Assembly: GCF_900199375.1 (NCBI RefSeq)
Contig: NZ_LT900217.1
Location: 1,178,001-1,242,000 of the forward strand
From: Gordonibacter urolithinfaciens
GTDB lineage: Bacteria > Actinomycetota > Coriobacteriia > Coriobacteriales > Eggerthellaceae
DNA length: 64,000 bases
Reading direction: 5' to 3'
Of this stretch, positions 1-9,219 are shown one piece after another. Within the stretch, counting starts at the first letter, position 1, and every line of letters starts with the position of its first letter. Below the pieces are notes generated by a model, which was given only the letters and a program-made list of their open reading frames with translations, made no database searches and had not been told where the DNA came from. The position numbers were made by a program, and so were the translations under genes.

Positions 1-6
1 CGGCGG

Positions 7-762
7 GTGGCCATCGTGCTCGTGGCGCTCGTCGTAGCGGCGGTGCTGGCGGTGGCGGCGTTCCTCGTGTATGCGAGCGACTACTACCGCGACGCAGACG
101 CCGGGCACGAGAACCTTGCGTCCACAGCGCAGCTTCCCGTCGAGCAGGGAGCACACTACGTGGCCTTCGGCGACCCTGCGGCCGAGACGGGGCTGGTGTT
201 TTACCCGGGCGCGAAGGTGGAGTACACGGCATACGCCCCGCTCATGCGCGATTTGGCCGAACGCGGCTACCTGGCTGTGGTCGTTGAGATGCCCTTCAAC
301 TTCGCATTCTTCGGCATCGATGCGGCCGACGAGGTGCGTGCAGCTTTTCCCCAGGTGAGCGAGTGGTGGGTCGGCGGGCATTCGCTCGGCGGCTCCATGG
401 CGGCTCATTACGCGGCCGACCACGCCGAAGACGGCGCACTCGCGGGCCTCGTGCTGCTGGGCGCGTACACCGCGAGCGACCTTTCCGCCAGCGACCTGGG
501 CGCCCTCGTCGTGTACGGCTCGGAGGACCAGGTGCTCAACCGCGGGAAACTCGCCGACAGCGCCGCGCTCATGCCAGAGGGCGCGCGGACGATCGAGATC
601 GTCGGCGGCAACCACGCGGGCTTCGGCGCCTACGGCCCCCAGGAAGGCGACGGCACGGCCACGGTCTCGGCCGAAGAGCAGCAGGGGCAGACCGCCGACG
701 CCATCGACGCGTACGTCAAGGCGCGCCGCCAAGCGACCGCCGAGCTGCCCAAGGCCGCCTGA
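7..762 (+). CDS. alpha/beta hydrolase, membrane-anchored or secreted (5' end may lie outside window)
   Basis: A 251-residue serine hydrolase of the alpha/beta fold. An N-terminal hydrophobic segment (about residues 2-23) followed by a Tyr/Asp-rich stretch looks like a signal anchor. The nucleophile elbow GGHSLGG puts the catalytic Ser near residue 126, and acid (GSEDQV) and His (GGNHAGFG) motifs follow in the expected order. The GTG at base 7 is the first possible start; the two Arg codons before it are in frame, so the true start may lie upstream of the window. The gene stands alone on the + strand. Substrate cannot be read from the sequence. Confidence 0.75.
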   Translation: MAIVLVALVVAAVLAVAAFLVYASDYYRDADAGHENLASTAQLPVEQGAHYVAFGDPAAETGLVFYPGAKVEYTAYAPLMRDLAERGYLAVVVEMPFNFAFFGIDAADEVRAAFPQVSEWWVGGHSLGGSMAAHYAADHAEDGALAGLVLLGAYTASDLSASDLGALVVYGSEDQVLNRGKLADSAALMPEGARTIEIVGGNHAGFGAYGPQEGDGTATVSAEEQQGQTADAIDAYVKARRQATAELPKAA

Positions 763-1048
763 GCACCTGGTTTGCCGACCAAGCGTGCGCCCTGCCTCTC
801 CTTCGTCGCGCATTCGACTTCGTCCCCGCCCGACGCTCGCCCAGCTCTTCCCGACGCCGTCCGATGTCACCCTACGCTCTTCCCGCCAGAGGGACGTCTG
901 CAAGGCACCGTCAGGCACTTGTCCGTCCTCCACACCTTCGGCACGCAAGCTTCAGCTTTGTTTCGCTTTGTCAACGAATAGGTGTCGCCCGGGTGCCCGT
1001 TCCTATACTGATTCGAACGTACCCGAGCCGACCGTCCGAAGGAATCCC

Positions 1049-2410
1049 ATGGCGAGGCCGCGCCGCCCCATCGCATCCGTCATCAACGCATCGCTCACCG
1101 CGCTGGCACTGGTCGGCCTGTTCGTCGTCCAAGCCTACTTCGTGGGCGGGGCCGTGGGCCTGATGCCCGCCGCGCATGCGGAAATGCCGGCCTTCGCGGC
1201 GGCGGACGTGCCTGACGGCCCGATCATGGTGGACTACTGCAGCGAGACCGTGGCCGCGCACGATCCGGGCAACCCGTCGGGCCGCACGTCCACGAGCGTC
1301 GAGCTGGACGACGCCTGGTTCGCCGGCGATTCCCGCCGCTACCACCACGGCATTGCCACGAACTGCGCGGTGCTCAGCGCCGTATGCAACTCCGAATCGC
1401 ACTTCTATTCCGGCAGCGGCGACCGCATCCCCTATGCCGAGCGGGCCCTGAGCGCGCTCGGGTTCTCCCAGGTGCGCACCGATTCCTACGAGTTGCGCAG
1501 CGCCGTGCTCGACCAGTTGGCCGCGCTTGTCAACGGCTCGCACGACGTGGCCGCCTACACGTTCGCCAACCGCAGGATCGAGACCGCCCGCCACGGCGAC
1601 GCCGCTGCGGGCGGCTCCTCCTCAAGCAGCCCGGCGACGGGCAGCTCGCCTGAAACCCTCGTGTTCGTGGGCATACGCGGAAGCTACGGCGCGGAATGGG
1701 TCAGCAACTTCAACCTGCCGGATGCGGCATCGCCCGACGCCGACCATCGCGGTTTCAAGACGGCCGAGCAGGAGGTCGCGCAGGCGCTCGAGCGCTACCT
1801 GGATGAAATCGGCGCAGACCCGGCGCGTACGCGCATCCTCGTGACCGGCCACAGCCGCGGCGGTGCCATCGCCAACCTGCTGGCTGCCGACCTCATCGAC
1901 CGGGCGGACGGACCTGACGCCTTGGCGTCGGCCGACGCCGTCTACGCCTACACGTTCGCCGCGCCGTGCCCCACGAAGTCCGCAAACCGGGGCGACGACG
2001 CGTACGCGGGCATCTTCAACATCGTGAACCCCTCGGACCTCGTGCCGCAACTGCCGCTCCCCGCCTGGGGCTACGGGCGCTACGGCACCACCGTGGAGCT
2101 GCCGGGCTATGCCAGCACCCGCTTTGCGTCGTCGCTCGCCCTCATGCAGCAGGCGTACCAGGCGAACACGGGACTGCTGGACTCCTACAGCCCCGACGCG
2201 CTGGAACGGCTCGACTCGTTCGACGCCCAGGCTTCGCAAAGCCTCCCCACGTTGGAGAGCCTGCTGAACCCCTTCGGCATTTTCACGGCCGTGCGGGAGC
2301 TGCTGGAGATGGACCTGGGGCTGGCGTTCACGTCCCATTGCCCCGACACGTACATCGCCTGGATGCAGGCGGTCGATGCACGGGCGCTCTCGTTCACGCA
2401 GCGGGCCTAG
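1049..2410 (+). CDS. secreted lipase-family (class 3-like) protein
   Basis: Start chosen at ATG 1049, because a GAAGGA Shine-Dalgarno precedes it and translation then begins with a classical signal peptide (Arg-rich n-region, hydrophobic core, AHA cleavage-type site near residue 38). The open frame upstream has no such features. The mature part carries a GHSRGG nucleophile elbow (Ser about residue 269), typical of lipase class 3 / DUF2974-type hydrolases, followed by a conserved NPSDLVPQLP segment. It is probably an exported esterase or lipase of 453 residues. A -10-like TATACT lies at 1004-1009. The gene meets the next one tail to tail with a 4-bp overlap. Confidence 0.75.
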   Translation: MARPRRPIASVINASLTALALVGLFVVQAYFVGGAVGLMPAAHAEMPAFAAADVPDGPIMVDYCSETVAAHDPGNPSGRTSTSVELDDAWFAGDSRRYHHGIATNCAVLSAVCNSESHFYSGSGDRIPYAERALSALGFSQVRTDSYELRSAVLDQLAALVNGSHDVAAYTFANRRIETARHGDAAAGGSSSSSPATGSSPETLVFVGIRGSYGAEWVSNFNLPDAASPDADHRGFKTAEQEVAQALERYLDEIGADPARTRILVTGHSRGGAIANLLAADLIDRADGPDALASADAVYAYTFAAPCPTKSANRGDDAYAGIFNIVNPSDLVPQLPLPAWGYGRYGTTVELPGYASTRFASSLALMQQAYQANTGLLDSYSPDALERLDSFDAQASQSLPTLESLLNPFGIFTAVRELLEMDLGLAFTSHCPDTYIAWMQAVDARALSFTQRA

Positions 2411-3051
2411 CGCAGCTTCGCGCGGCGCTCGCGCCAATCGGGCATATAGGTGTCCATGAGATCCTTGAAACGCTGGCCGTGGCCGCGCTCCCGCAGGTGG
2501 CACAGCTCGTGAACCACCACGTACTCCAGGCACTCGGGCGGGTAGAGCGCCAGACGGACATTGATGCAGATGCGCCCGGTAGCCGGCTGGCAGCTGCCCC
2601 AGCGGCTGGTCATGTTGCGGTAGGCGAGCCGCCCCGCCCTCACGCCCATGATGGGCTCCCAAGCGGCCACGAGCGGCGGCACGCATGCCTCCACCACGGC
2701 GCGCCATGCGGCCACCTCCTCGGGCGATGCCGCCGCGGCCTCCGCCCGCGGCGAGGCGGCCATCTCGGCACGCTTCGCCTCGATCCAGGGGCGCTTCTCG
2801 CGCACGAACGACGCCACGAACGCGTCGGTGGCATGCAGCGGGGCCGATACCTCCACCTGGCCATCGGCCTTCACGCGCAGGTTCACGTTCTTGATGCGCT
2901 TGCGCGCGAGCCGCACGGGCAGCCCGTCCACCTCGAGGACCGTCGGAGCCGGCGCCGCGGTCGCACCCCGGCGCTTGGCCGCCGCCCGTCCCGAGCGCGC
3001 GGGAGCCTGCGCCCCCGTGCGGCCCGCACCGCGCCCTGCCATGCCGCTCAC
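2407..3051 (-). CDS. YgjP/SprT-like M48-type zinc metallopeptidase
   Basis: A 214-residue protein whose C-terminal half has the zinc motif HELCH plus a downstream ERGHGQRFKDLM segment supplying the third ligand, the signature of the YgjP (DUF45) metallopeptidases. The first 45 residues are a basic, Ala/Arg-rich tail not typical of the family. The start is GTG at 3051, overlapping the rsmI stop as GTGA, so it is probably translationally coupled to rsmI; an internal ATG at 3042 is an alternative. Cellular role of YgjP proteins is not well defined. Confidence 0.82.
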   Translation of the reverse strand: MSGMAGRGAGRTGAQAPARSGRAAAKRRGATAAPAPTVLEVDGLPVRLARKRIKNVNLRVKADGQVEVSAPLHATDAFVASFVREKRPWIEAKRAEMAASPRAEAAAASPEEVAAWRAVVEACVPPLVAAWEPIMGVRAGRLAYRNMTSRWGSCQPATGRICINVRLALYPPECLEYVVVHELCHLRERGHGQRFKDLMDTYMPDWRERRAKLR

Positions 3052-3902
3052 GCCTTGAGAGCCAGGTCATACGCCGCGTTGCGCGCGATGCCGAACTCGT
3101 CGGCCAGCGCGCGGGCGATGTCCTTGTTGCGGGCGCCCGCCGCCTTCAGCTCGGCGGCGCGCACGGCGGCGGCCTGCTGCGCGCCCTCGGCGGCGGCCGC
3201 GCTCTCGGCGGCGTTCGGCCCGTCCACCACGATGACGATCTCGCCCTTCACGCCGCGCCCTCCCGCACCCGTTCGTTCCGCGAACTCGTCGCGCAACTCG
3301 GGCAGCGGCCCGCGCACCACCTCCTCGTGCAGCTTCGTGAGCTCGCGGCACACGGCCGCCTCGCGCTGCGGCAGCGCGGCGGCCAGCGCGGCGAGCGCCG
3401 AGGCAAGGCGGTTCGGGCTCTCGTAGAACACGAGCGCCGCATCGAGCGCGCGCAGGCCGTCCAGCAGCGCGGCCCTCTCGGCGTCCTTGCGCGGGAAGAA
3501 GCCGCCGAAGTAGAAGCGGGGGTTGTCGCAGCCACTGGCCACGTAGGCCGTCGCGGCGGCCGTGGGACCCGGCAGCACCTCCACGGCAGCGCCCGCCTCG
3601 CGGGCAGCGCGCACGAGGCGCAGCCCCGGGTCCGACACGCCGGGCATGCCCGCGTCAGAGCAGTAAGCGACGGTCTCGCCGTCTAGCACGCGCTGCACGA
3701 TGCCCGCACCGCGCTCGCCGATCAGGGCCTCGTCCAAACGCTCCAGCCGCTTTTCTATGCCGTACGCCGCCAGCAACCGCCCCGTCACGCGCGTGTCCTC
3801 GGCGCACACGACGTCGGCCGCGCGCAGCGCCGCCAGCGCGCGCTCGGTCATGTCGCCAAGGTTCCCAAGCGGTGTGGGGCAGATGACCAGCTTCCCGTCC
3901 AT
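3048..3902 (-). CDS. rsmI: 16S rRNA (cytidine1402-2'-O)-methyltransferase RsmI
   Basis: A 284-residue tetrapyrrole-methylase-fold enzyme that 2'-O-methylates C1402 in the 30S P site using SAM. Diagnostic segments are the N-terminal PTPLGNLGDMTERAL, the AEDTRVTGRLL motif, SDAGMPGVSDPG (SAM loop) and LPGPTAAATAYVASG. Length matches the family (about 280). The C-terminal 60 residues are an Ala-rich linker and short helical RsmI-type HTH. It is first in a two-gene unit with the YgjP peptidase. Confidence 0.95.
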   Translation of the reverse strand: MDGKLVICPTPLGNLGDMTERALAALRAADVVCAEDTRVTGRLLAAYGIEKRLERLDEALIGERGAGIVQRVLDGETVAYCSDAGMPGVSDPGLRLVRAAREAGAAVEVLPGPTAAATAYVASGCDNPRFYFGGFFPRKDAERAALLDGLRALDAALVFYESPNRLASALAALAAALPQREAAVCRELTKLHEEVVRGPLPELRDEFAERTGAGGRGVKGEIVIVVDGPNAAESAAAAEGAQQAAAVRAAELKAAGARNKDIARALADEFGIARNAAYDLALKA

Positions 3903-3920
3903 GGTTGCTCCCCGCCCCCG

Positions 3921-4046
3921 CTAGCGGTTGCGCCGCATGAGCACGAACGCCACCACCAGCACCGCCGCCGCCACCAGCACCACGCCGGCCACGATGAACG
4001 GCAGCGGGCCGTCCCCTGTGCAGGCCAAGCTCCCCATGCATCCCAT
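3921..4046 (-). CDS. 41-aa single-pass membrane peptide
   Basis: A short gene starting at ATG 4046 behind a good GGAAAGGAG Shine-Dalgarno. It encodes a Cys-containing N-terminus, a hydrophobic span (about residues 16-36) and a positively charged RRNR tail, so it should sit with its C-terminus in the cytoplasm. It lies 18 bp upstream of rsmI on the same strand and may be its leader gene. No family recognised. The longer upstream open frame lacks an RBS and looks non-coding. Confidence 0.5.
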   Translation of the reverse strand: MGCMGSLACTGDGPLPFIVAGVVLVAAAVLVVAFVLMRRNR

Positions 4047-4518
4047 GCCGTCCGCTCCTTTCCGCCGCGTCGTCCGCGCAGCTGCGCCGCTGTGTGCTTT
4101 CATAATCGCACACTTCGGTCCGCGCGCCCAGCATGCGTCCGCCGCCCAGCGGCCACGTCCGCCAAACCACCACGACCACGGCCGCGCAGGCGGCCCGAAA
4201 CGGTGGGGCACGGGGGCCGCTGGGCTGCAAGCCCCGCATGTCCGCTCGCCGCGCGATCGCGCTCGCCCGCGTGCCCGCGCGCCCTCCCGAATCCCCTGCG
4301 GCAACAGCCGGCACGCCGTACCCCGCCGTCACGGCCCGCTCGCCAGGCCCTGCGACCACGCAAGCATAACCTCCCTCACCGGTGATCACCGGTTTTCCGC
4401 CAATCAACCGTTCGCCGCAGATAGATGCCTCCTGCTCGCAGGCTCCTATACTGAACGGATTGGCCCGCGCGCGACGGCACAACCCGATCCCGCCGCGCTC
4501 CGAGAACAGGAGAACGCC
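4047..4518. other. 472-bp intergenic region between divergent genes
   Basis: No convincing gene. Both strands carry only Arg/Pro/Ala-rich open frames without RBS, as expected of GC-rich non-coding DNA. It holds a 16-bp palindrome at 4378-4393 (listed separately) and a -10-like TATACT at 4447-4452 upstream of the aldehyde dehydrogenase. Confidence 0.6.
4378..4393. promoter_or_regulatory. 16-bp perfect palindrome, candidate operator of the aldehyde dehydrogenase
   Basis: ACCGGTGATCACCGGT is fully self-complementary and sits 54 bp upstream of a TATACT -10-like element (4447-4452) and 126 bp before the aldehyde dehydrogenase start. The placement would suit a dimeric regulator. No regulator gene is adjacent, so the binding protein is unknown. 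Confidence 0.4.
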
Positions 4519-6018
4519 ATGGCACCTTCCCCGAACGCATCGTCCCCCGCAATCCCCCAGCCCTACGATGGCCTCGACCGGCTCTACATAGCCGGAGCCT
4601 GGCGCGACGGCGCGAGCGGCGAGTCCGCCCAAGACGTGAACCCCTACAGCCAGGAGGTCCTCTCCACCCACGTGCTGGCGAACCGCGCCGACGTGGACGA
4701 GGCCTACGCCGCCGCCGAGCGCGCCCAACGCGAATGGGCCGCCGCCTTGCCCGCCGAGCGCGCCGCCGTGCTGCGCCGCGCCGTGGACATCTTCGACGCG
4801 CGCCACGACGAGCTGATCGGCTGGGTCCAGCGCGAGTCCGGCAGTATCCGCGCCAAGGCGGAGTTCGAGGTGGGCGCCGCGCGCAACATTACCGAGGAGG
4901 CCGCGAGCTTCCCCTACCGCATGCACGGCGATATCTTCCCCTCCGACACGCCGCGCAAGGAGAACCGCGTGTACCGCCAACCGCTGGGCGTGGTGGGCGT
5001 CATCAGCCCGTGGAACTTCCCCATGAACCTGTCCAACCGCTCCGTCGCCACGGCACTGGCCTGCGGAAACGCCGTCGTTTTGAAGCCGGCCAGCGACACG
5101 CCCGTCACGGGCGGCATCCTGCTGGCGAAGATCTACGAGGAGGCGGGGCTGCCCGAGGGCCTGCTGTCGGTGCTCATCGGGCGCGGCAGCGAGATAGGCG
5201 ACTACTTCGTGGAGCACCCCGTGCCGAAGCTCATCTCGTTCACCGGCTCCACCGCCGTGGGGCGCGGCATCGGCGCGAAGACGGCCGGCGGCAAGCTGCT
5301 CAAGCGCGTGGCGCTGGAGCTGGGCGGCAACTGCCCGCTCGTCGTGCTGGACGACGCCGATGTGCAGCAGGCCGTGGACATCGCGATCATCGGCCGCTTC
5401 CTGCACCAGGGGCAGATTTGCATGAGCACGAACCGCATCATCGTGGACGCGAGCCTGGCCGACGAGTTCACCGAGCGCTTCGTCGACCGCGCGTCCAAGC
5501 TCGTGTGCGGCGACCCGTTGGACCCGGCCACCGATATCGGCCCCATTATCAACCAGTCCCAGCTTGCGGGCTTGGTGAGGAAGGTGCAGCGCGCTAAGGA
5601 CCAGGGCGCCCGCGTGCTGCTTGACGGCGAGCCCGAAGGCCTGGTCATGCCGCCCGTCGTGTTCGGGGATGTCGATCCCACCTGGGACATCGCGATGCAG
5701 GAGAGCTTCGGGCCGCTGGCGCCCATCATCGTGGCGCACGGCGAGGACGAGGCGCTCCGGTTCGCCAACATGAGCGACTACGGCCTGTCGTCCGCCGTCG
5801 TCGGTCGCGACGTGGAGCGCGCCACCGCGTTCGCCCTGAAGATCGACGCGGGCATGACGCACGTGAACGACATGACCGTGGCCGACGAGCAGCACGTGCC
5901 CTTCGGCGGCGAGAAGAACTCCGGCCTGGGCCGCTTCAACGGCCGCTGGATCTTGGAGGAGATGACGAGGACCCACTGGACGAGCGTTCAGCACGCCCCG
6001 CATCCCTACCCGTTCTAG
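4519..6018 (+). CDS. NAD(P)-dependent aldehyde dehydrogenase (aromatic-aldehyde type)
   Basis: A 499-residue ALDH-superfamily enzyme oxidising an aldehyde to the acid. Seen: SPWNFPMN (substrate/cofactor wall), KPASDTPVTGG (cofactor binding), catalytic base Glu about 267 in LELGGN, catalytic Cys about 301 in GQICMSTN, and the C-terminal PFGGEKNSGLGRFNG motif. Overall pattern resembles the vanillin/benzaldehyde dehydrogenase branch, but substrate is inferred only. ATG 4519 has an AACAGGAG RBS. Single-gene unit with a hairpin behind it. Confidence 0.9.
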   Translation: MAPSPNASSPAIPQPYDGLDRLYIAGAWRDGASGESAQDVNPYSQEVLSTHVLANRADVDEAYAAAERAQREWAAALPAERAAVLRRAVDIFDARHDELIGWVQRESGSIRAKAEFEVGAARNITEEAASFPYRMHGDIFPSDTPRKENRVYRQPLGVVGVISPWNFPMNLSNRSVATALACGNAVVLKPASDTPVTGGILLAKIYEEAGLPEGLLSVLIGRGSEIGDYFVEHPVPKLISFTGSTAVGRGIGAKTAGGKLLKRVALELGGNCPLVVLDDADVQQAVDIAIIGRFLHQGQICMSTNRIIVDASLADEFTERFVDRASKLVCGDPLDPATDIGPIINQSQLAGLVRKVQRAKDQGARVLLDGEPEGLVMPPVVFGDVDPTWDIAMQESFGPLAPIIVAHGEDEALRFANMSDYGLSSAVVGRDVERATAFALKIDAGMTHVNDMTVADEQHVPFGGEKNSGLGRFNGRWILEEMTRTHWTSVQHAPHPYPF

Positions 6019-6029
6019 CCCTCGACGAA

Positions 6030-6066
6030 CCTGCCCAGCTCCTACGTCAGCGGAAAGCTGGGCAGG
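6030..6066 (+). terminator. hairpin after aldehyde dehydrogenase
   Basis: An 11-bp perfect stem, CCTGCCCAGCT pairing with AGCTGGGCAGG, starts 11 bp after the stop codon and is followed by the T-rich ACTCTCTTCC. Likely an intrinsic terminator with a weak U tract. Confidence 0.55.
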
Positions 6067-6209
6067 ACTCTCTTCCTACGGCGCCACGAGGCGCATCGCT
6101 CCCGCTCTACTCCTTCGCTTTTCCCGGTTGCGCCATAAAAAACGCCCCCCCCCCCCGCCTTACGTGCTATGCTAGCCTGACCACAGCTATTCCGGGGGAA
6201 ACGGAGATT

Positions 6210-7028
6210 TTGGAGCACCTCACCGACAAAGAGTTCGAACGGGTCTGCACGCACCTTTCTCGCACACTCGGGCTGAACATGCGTTCCAAGCGAGTGTTGC
6301 TCGACTGCCGGCTGTCACGCGAGCGGAATCGCTTGGGGCTGCCCTCGTTCTCGGATTACCTCGACCTTATAGAGTCGGGCACGAATCCCGAGGCCGCCGC
6401 TCGTTTCATCGACCTCGTCACCACCCACTACACCTACTTCCTGCGCGAGCGCAGGCAGTTCGACTTCCTGCGCACCACGGCGTTTCCCGAGCTGGAGGCC
6501 TCGCGACCGCGCCGCACCTGGAACATCCTGTGCGCGGGCTGCTCCACCGGCGAGGAATGCTATACCGTGTCCATGATCGTGGAGGACTACAGGCGCGGAC
6601 GTAACCTCCCACCCGTGCGCGTCACCGGCATAGACGTGTCGGAGCCGGCGCTCGAGGAGGCGCGGCGGGCCGTGTACCCCGCGACGCGCGTGGACAAGGT
6701 GCCCCCTCGCTGGCTGACGTCCTATTTCACGCGCGAGGGCGATGGTTTCGCGGTGGTCGATTCCATCCGCCGGCACGTGTCGTTCGCACGGGCGAACCTG
6801 AGCGACCCGGAGGCGCTCAGGCGCCGCTACGACCTCATCCTCTGCCGCAACGTCATCATCTACTTCGACGAGCCCACGCGCGAGCGGGTGCTGGACACCC
6901 TGCACCGTCATCTGGCGCTTTCGAGCTACCTCATCCTCGGGCACGCGGAGATCGTCCGCGACCGCAAGCGGTTCGCCTACCGGGGCGACTCCATCTACCA
7001 GAAACGATCGGAAGAGACGCATTCATGA
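6210..7028 (+). CDS. cheR: chemotaxis-type glutamate methyltransferase CheR
   Basis: A 272-residue SAM-dependent methyltransferase that would methylate glutamates of the receptor encoded next. The N-terminal CheR helical domain (about 1-75) precedes the catalytic domain with SAM motif [12 protein letters not shown] (about 110-121) and [14 protein letters not shown]. The start appears to be TTG at 6210 with ACGGAG upstream; no ATG or GTG fits better. First gene of a five-gene operon, overlapping the receptor gene as ATGA. No CheB methylesterase is in the window, so adaptation would be one-sided or use a distant partner. Confidence 0.9.
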   Translation: MEHLTDKEFERVCTHLSRTLGLNMRSKRVLLDCRLSRERNRLGLPSFSDYLDLIESGTNPEAAARFIDLVTTHYTYFLRERRQFDFLRTTAFPELEASRPRRTWNILCAGCSTGEECYTVSMIVEDYRRGRNLPPVRVTGIDVSEPALEEARRAVYPATRVDKVPPRWLTSYFTREGDGFAVVDSIRRHVSFARANLSDPEALRRRYDLILCRNVIIYFDEPTRERVLDTLHRHLALSSYLILGHAEIVRDRKRFAYRGDSIYQKRSEETHS

Positions 7029-8602
7029 GACCGTCTTTGAAAAACGCGAGCATCAGCCGCATCCTGATGCTTTCCTACGTCACCATCATCGTGCTGTTCG
7101 TGGTGTCTATCGGCGCGTCCATCTTCGGCGTGCACGAGAACTCTTCGATGACCACCGAGTTCTATCAGCGCCCCTACCAGGTGTCGAAGAGCGCCATATC
7201 GCTGCGCAACACGATCGACGAGATGTCGGGCTACCTGGAGCAGTACATCTCCGCCGAGTCTCCCGCCGAAAAGAAACAGTTGCTTTCCAGCATCGACCAG
7301 CTGTCCGCCGAACGCGAAGCCGAGTTCGAGGTCATCTCGTCCAACTTCACGGCCGACCCGAACGCGCTCGCCGAGTTCACCGTCGCGTACGAGGGGCTCG
7401 CGGAGACCCGCAACCAGGTGCTCGAGGCGGCGAAGGCAGGCGACACGGAACGTGCGCACTCGCTCTACGAGCAGAGCTACCTGCCGCAGCGCGAGGTCAC
7501 GCTGGAGCTTTCCGACGGCATCGTCGCCGCTGCCGAGAAGAAGGCCTCCGACTTCGTGCAGAAGACCACCGACGTCGAGATCGCCACGTCGGTGTCCATC
7601 GCGTTGATCGGGCTGCTCACGATCGCGCTCGTGGTGGTCATGTGGCGGCGCATCACACGGGCCATCGCCGAGCCGGTGCGCGAGATCGAGCGGGTCGCCA
7701 AGCGCGTGGCCGCAGGGGACCTCACGGCGAACGCGTCCTGCGCGTCCGAAAACGAGCTGGGCGAGCTGGGCGAGTCCATGAACCGCACGGTGGCGTCGTT
7801 GCGTCTGACGGTGGAGCGCCTGAGCGAGACGGCCGAGCAGGTGGAACGCTCGTCGTCGCAGATGTCCGACAGCTCGCAAACCATCGCTCAGGGCTCGGCC
7901 GAACAGGCCATGTCCATCGAGGAGCTGGCAGTCAACGTCCAAGGCATCACGCAGATGGTGGAGGAGAACAACGAGAGCGTGATCGCAGCCAACGAGAACA
8001 CCTCCGACGTGCTCCAAGCCGTGGAGCGCAGCAACGGCCAGATATCCAAGGCAGTAGAGGTCATCGGCGACATCAAGGTGAGCACGCGCAGCATCTCGCA
8101 GCTGGCCAACTCCATCGAGGACATCTCGTTTCAGACAAACATCCTCGCGCTCAACGCCTCGGTGGAGGCGGCGCGCGCGGGTGACGCGGGCCGTGGATTC
8201 GCCATCGTGGCCGAGGAGATACGACGACTGGCAACCCAGGTGAGCGAGGCATCGCGCGCCGCCGACGAGCTCGCGGTGCGCGCGGCGGAAAGCGTGGAGA
8301 GCGGCAGCGCCCTCATCGAGGACACGTCCGCCAACATGGAGAGCGCCGTCGCGGCTACGGAGGGCGTCAAGGAGATGATGTCGGCCATCGCGCAGGCGTC
8401 CACGCAGCAACTCGAAGCCGTGTCGCAGATCCAGGAGAGCATGGACAGCCTGTCCGACGTGGTGCAGGAGAACTCGGCCGCCTCCGAGGAAAGCGCCGTC
8501 ATCGGCGAGGAGCTTGCCGAGCAAGCTCGCAGCCTCAAGCAGCTTATCGACCGCTTCACGCTCGAGAGGCCCAGCCAGGACGCGGACGGCGGCGCGGCGT
8601 GA
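7025..8602 (+). CDS. methyl-accepting chemotaxis protein (receptor)
   Basis: A 525-residue transmembrane receptor. TM1 spans about residues 13-35, a roughly 145-residue helical extracytoplasmic domain (4HB-like) follows, TM2 is about 182-203, then a HAMP domain and a long coiled-coil signalling domain with the hairpin tip [20 protein letters not shown]. The C-terminus has no recognisable CheR/CheB-tethering pentapeptide. ATG overlaps the cheR stop (ATGA) and the stop overlaps the next GTG (GTGA), so the three are translationally coupled. Ligand unknown. Confidence 0.93.
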   Translation: MRPSLKNASISRILMLSYVTIIVLFVVSIGASIFGVHENSSMTTEFYQRPYQVSKSAISLRNTIDEMSGYLEQYISAESPAEKKQLLSSIDQLSAEREAEFEVISSNFTADPNALAEFTVAYEGLAETRNQVLEAAKAGDTERAHSLYEQSYLPQREVTLELSDGIVAAAEKKASDFVQKTTDVEIATSVSIALIGLLTIALVVVMWRRITRAIAEPVREIERVAKRVAAGDLTANASCASENELGELGESMNRTVASLRLTVERLSETAEQVERSSSQMSDSSQTIAQGSAEQAMSIEELAVNVQGITQMVEENNESVIAANENTSDVLQAVERSNGQISKAVEVIGDIKVSTRSISQLANSIEDISFQTNILALNASVEAARAGDAGRGFAIVAEEIRRLATQVSEASRAADELAVRAAESVESGSALIEDTSANMESAVAATEGVKEMMSAIAQASTQQLEAVSQIQESMDSLSDVVQENSAASEESAVIGEELAEQARSLKQLIDRFTLERPSQDADGGAA

Positions 8603-9204
8603 GGGAGCGTGCCGACGAACCCGCGCGCGACCCCGTCGAGGAGGTCGAGCGCCTTCGCGCGCGAAACGCCGCGCTGAAGGAGCAGCTGGACTCCATGCGC
8701 GGCCTCGCCATGCGCGACCAGCTCACCGGCCTGTTCAGCCGCCATTACCTCACGGACTACCTCGAGGAGAAGATCCAGGAGGCCAGCCGCGAGGCGAACA
8801 CGGTTCTGGCGCTCTGCGACATCGACGACTTCAAGGCCATCAACGACGTGCGCGGACACCAGTCCGGCGACATCGCCATCGTGTGCATCGCCGACATCCT
8901 CGACGACCTCGCCGGAAGCCAGCCCGTCATCCGCTGGGGAGGCGAGGAGCTGCTCGTCGTGCTGTTCTCGTCGCCCGACCACGAGGCGCTGCGCCTGTGC
9001 GATCGCATGCGCGAGGAGGTGGGCTCCTACCGCATCGACGACGGCGAGGGCGAGTTCACCTGCACGCTCACGTTCGGCCTGAGCTCCTACGATCCCAACC
9101 TCACCTTCGCCGAGAACTTCGCGCGGGTCGACCGCGCCCTGTACCACGGCAAGGAAACCGGGAAGAACCGTTGCGTGTTCGCGCGGCCCGACTTGGACGG
9201 ATAG
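8599..9204 (+). CDS. diguanylate cyclase (GGDEF domain, soluble)
   Basis: A 201-residue protein: an N-terminal coiled coil (about 10-35, rich in Glu/Leu/Arg) leading into a GGDEF domain. The active-site signature is WGGEEL and the metal/nucleotide-binding segment [13 protein letters not shown] is intact, so c-di-GMP synthesis is expected. There is no RxxD inhibitory site five residues before GGEEL. GTG start overlaps the receptor stop (GTGA). No membrane segment, so it is presumably controlled through its coiled coil, plausibly by the receptor array encoded in the same operon (inference). Confidence 0.87.
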   Translation: MRERADEPARDPVEEVERLRARNAALKEQLDSMRGLAMRDQLTGLFSRHYLTDYLEEKIQEASREANTVLALCDIDDFKAINDVRGHQSGDIAIVCIADILDDLAGSQPVIRWGGEELLVVLFSSPDHEALRLCDRMREEVGSYRIDDGEGEFTCTLTFGLSSYDPNLTFAENFARVDRALYHGKETGKNRCVFARPDLDG

Positions 9205-9219
9205 CGGAAGGAGGCCGAG

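Noticed and set aside
6148-6160. Poly-C run before cheR (others near 20467 and 61326) as phase-variable switches
   Set aside because: All lie outside or between genes with no reading frame depending on their length; promoter spacing effects cannot be judged from one sequence.
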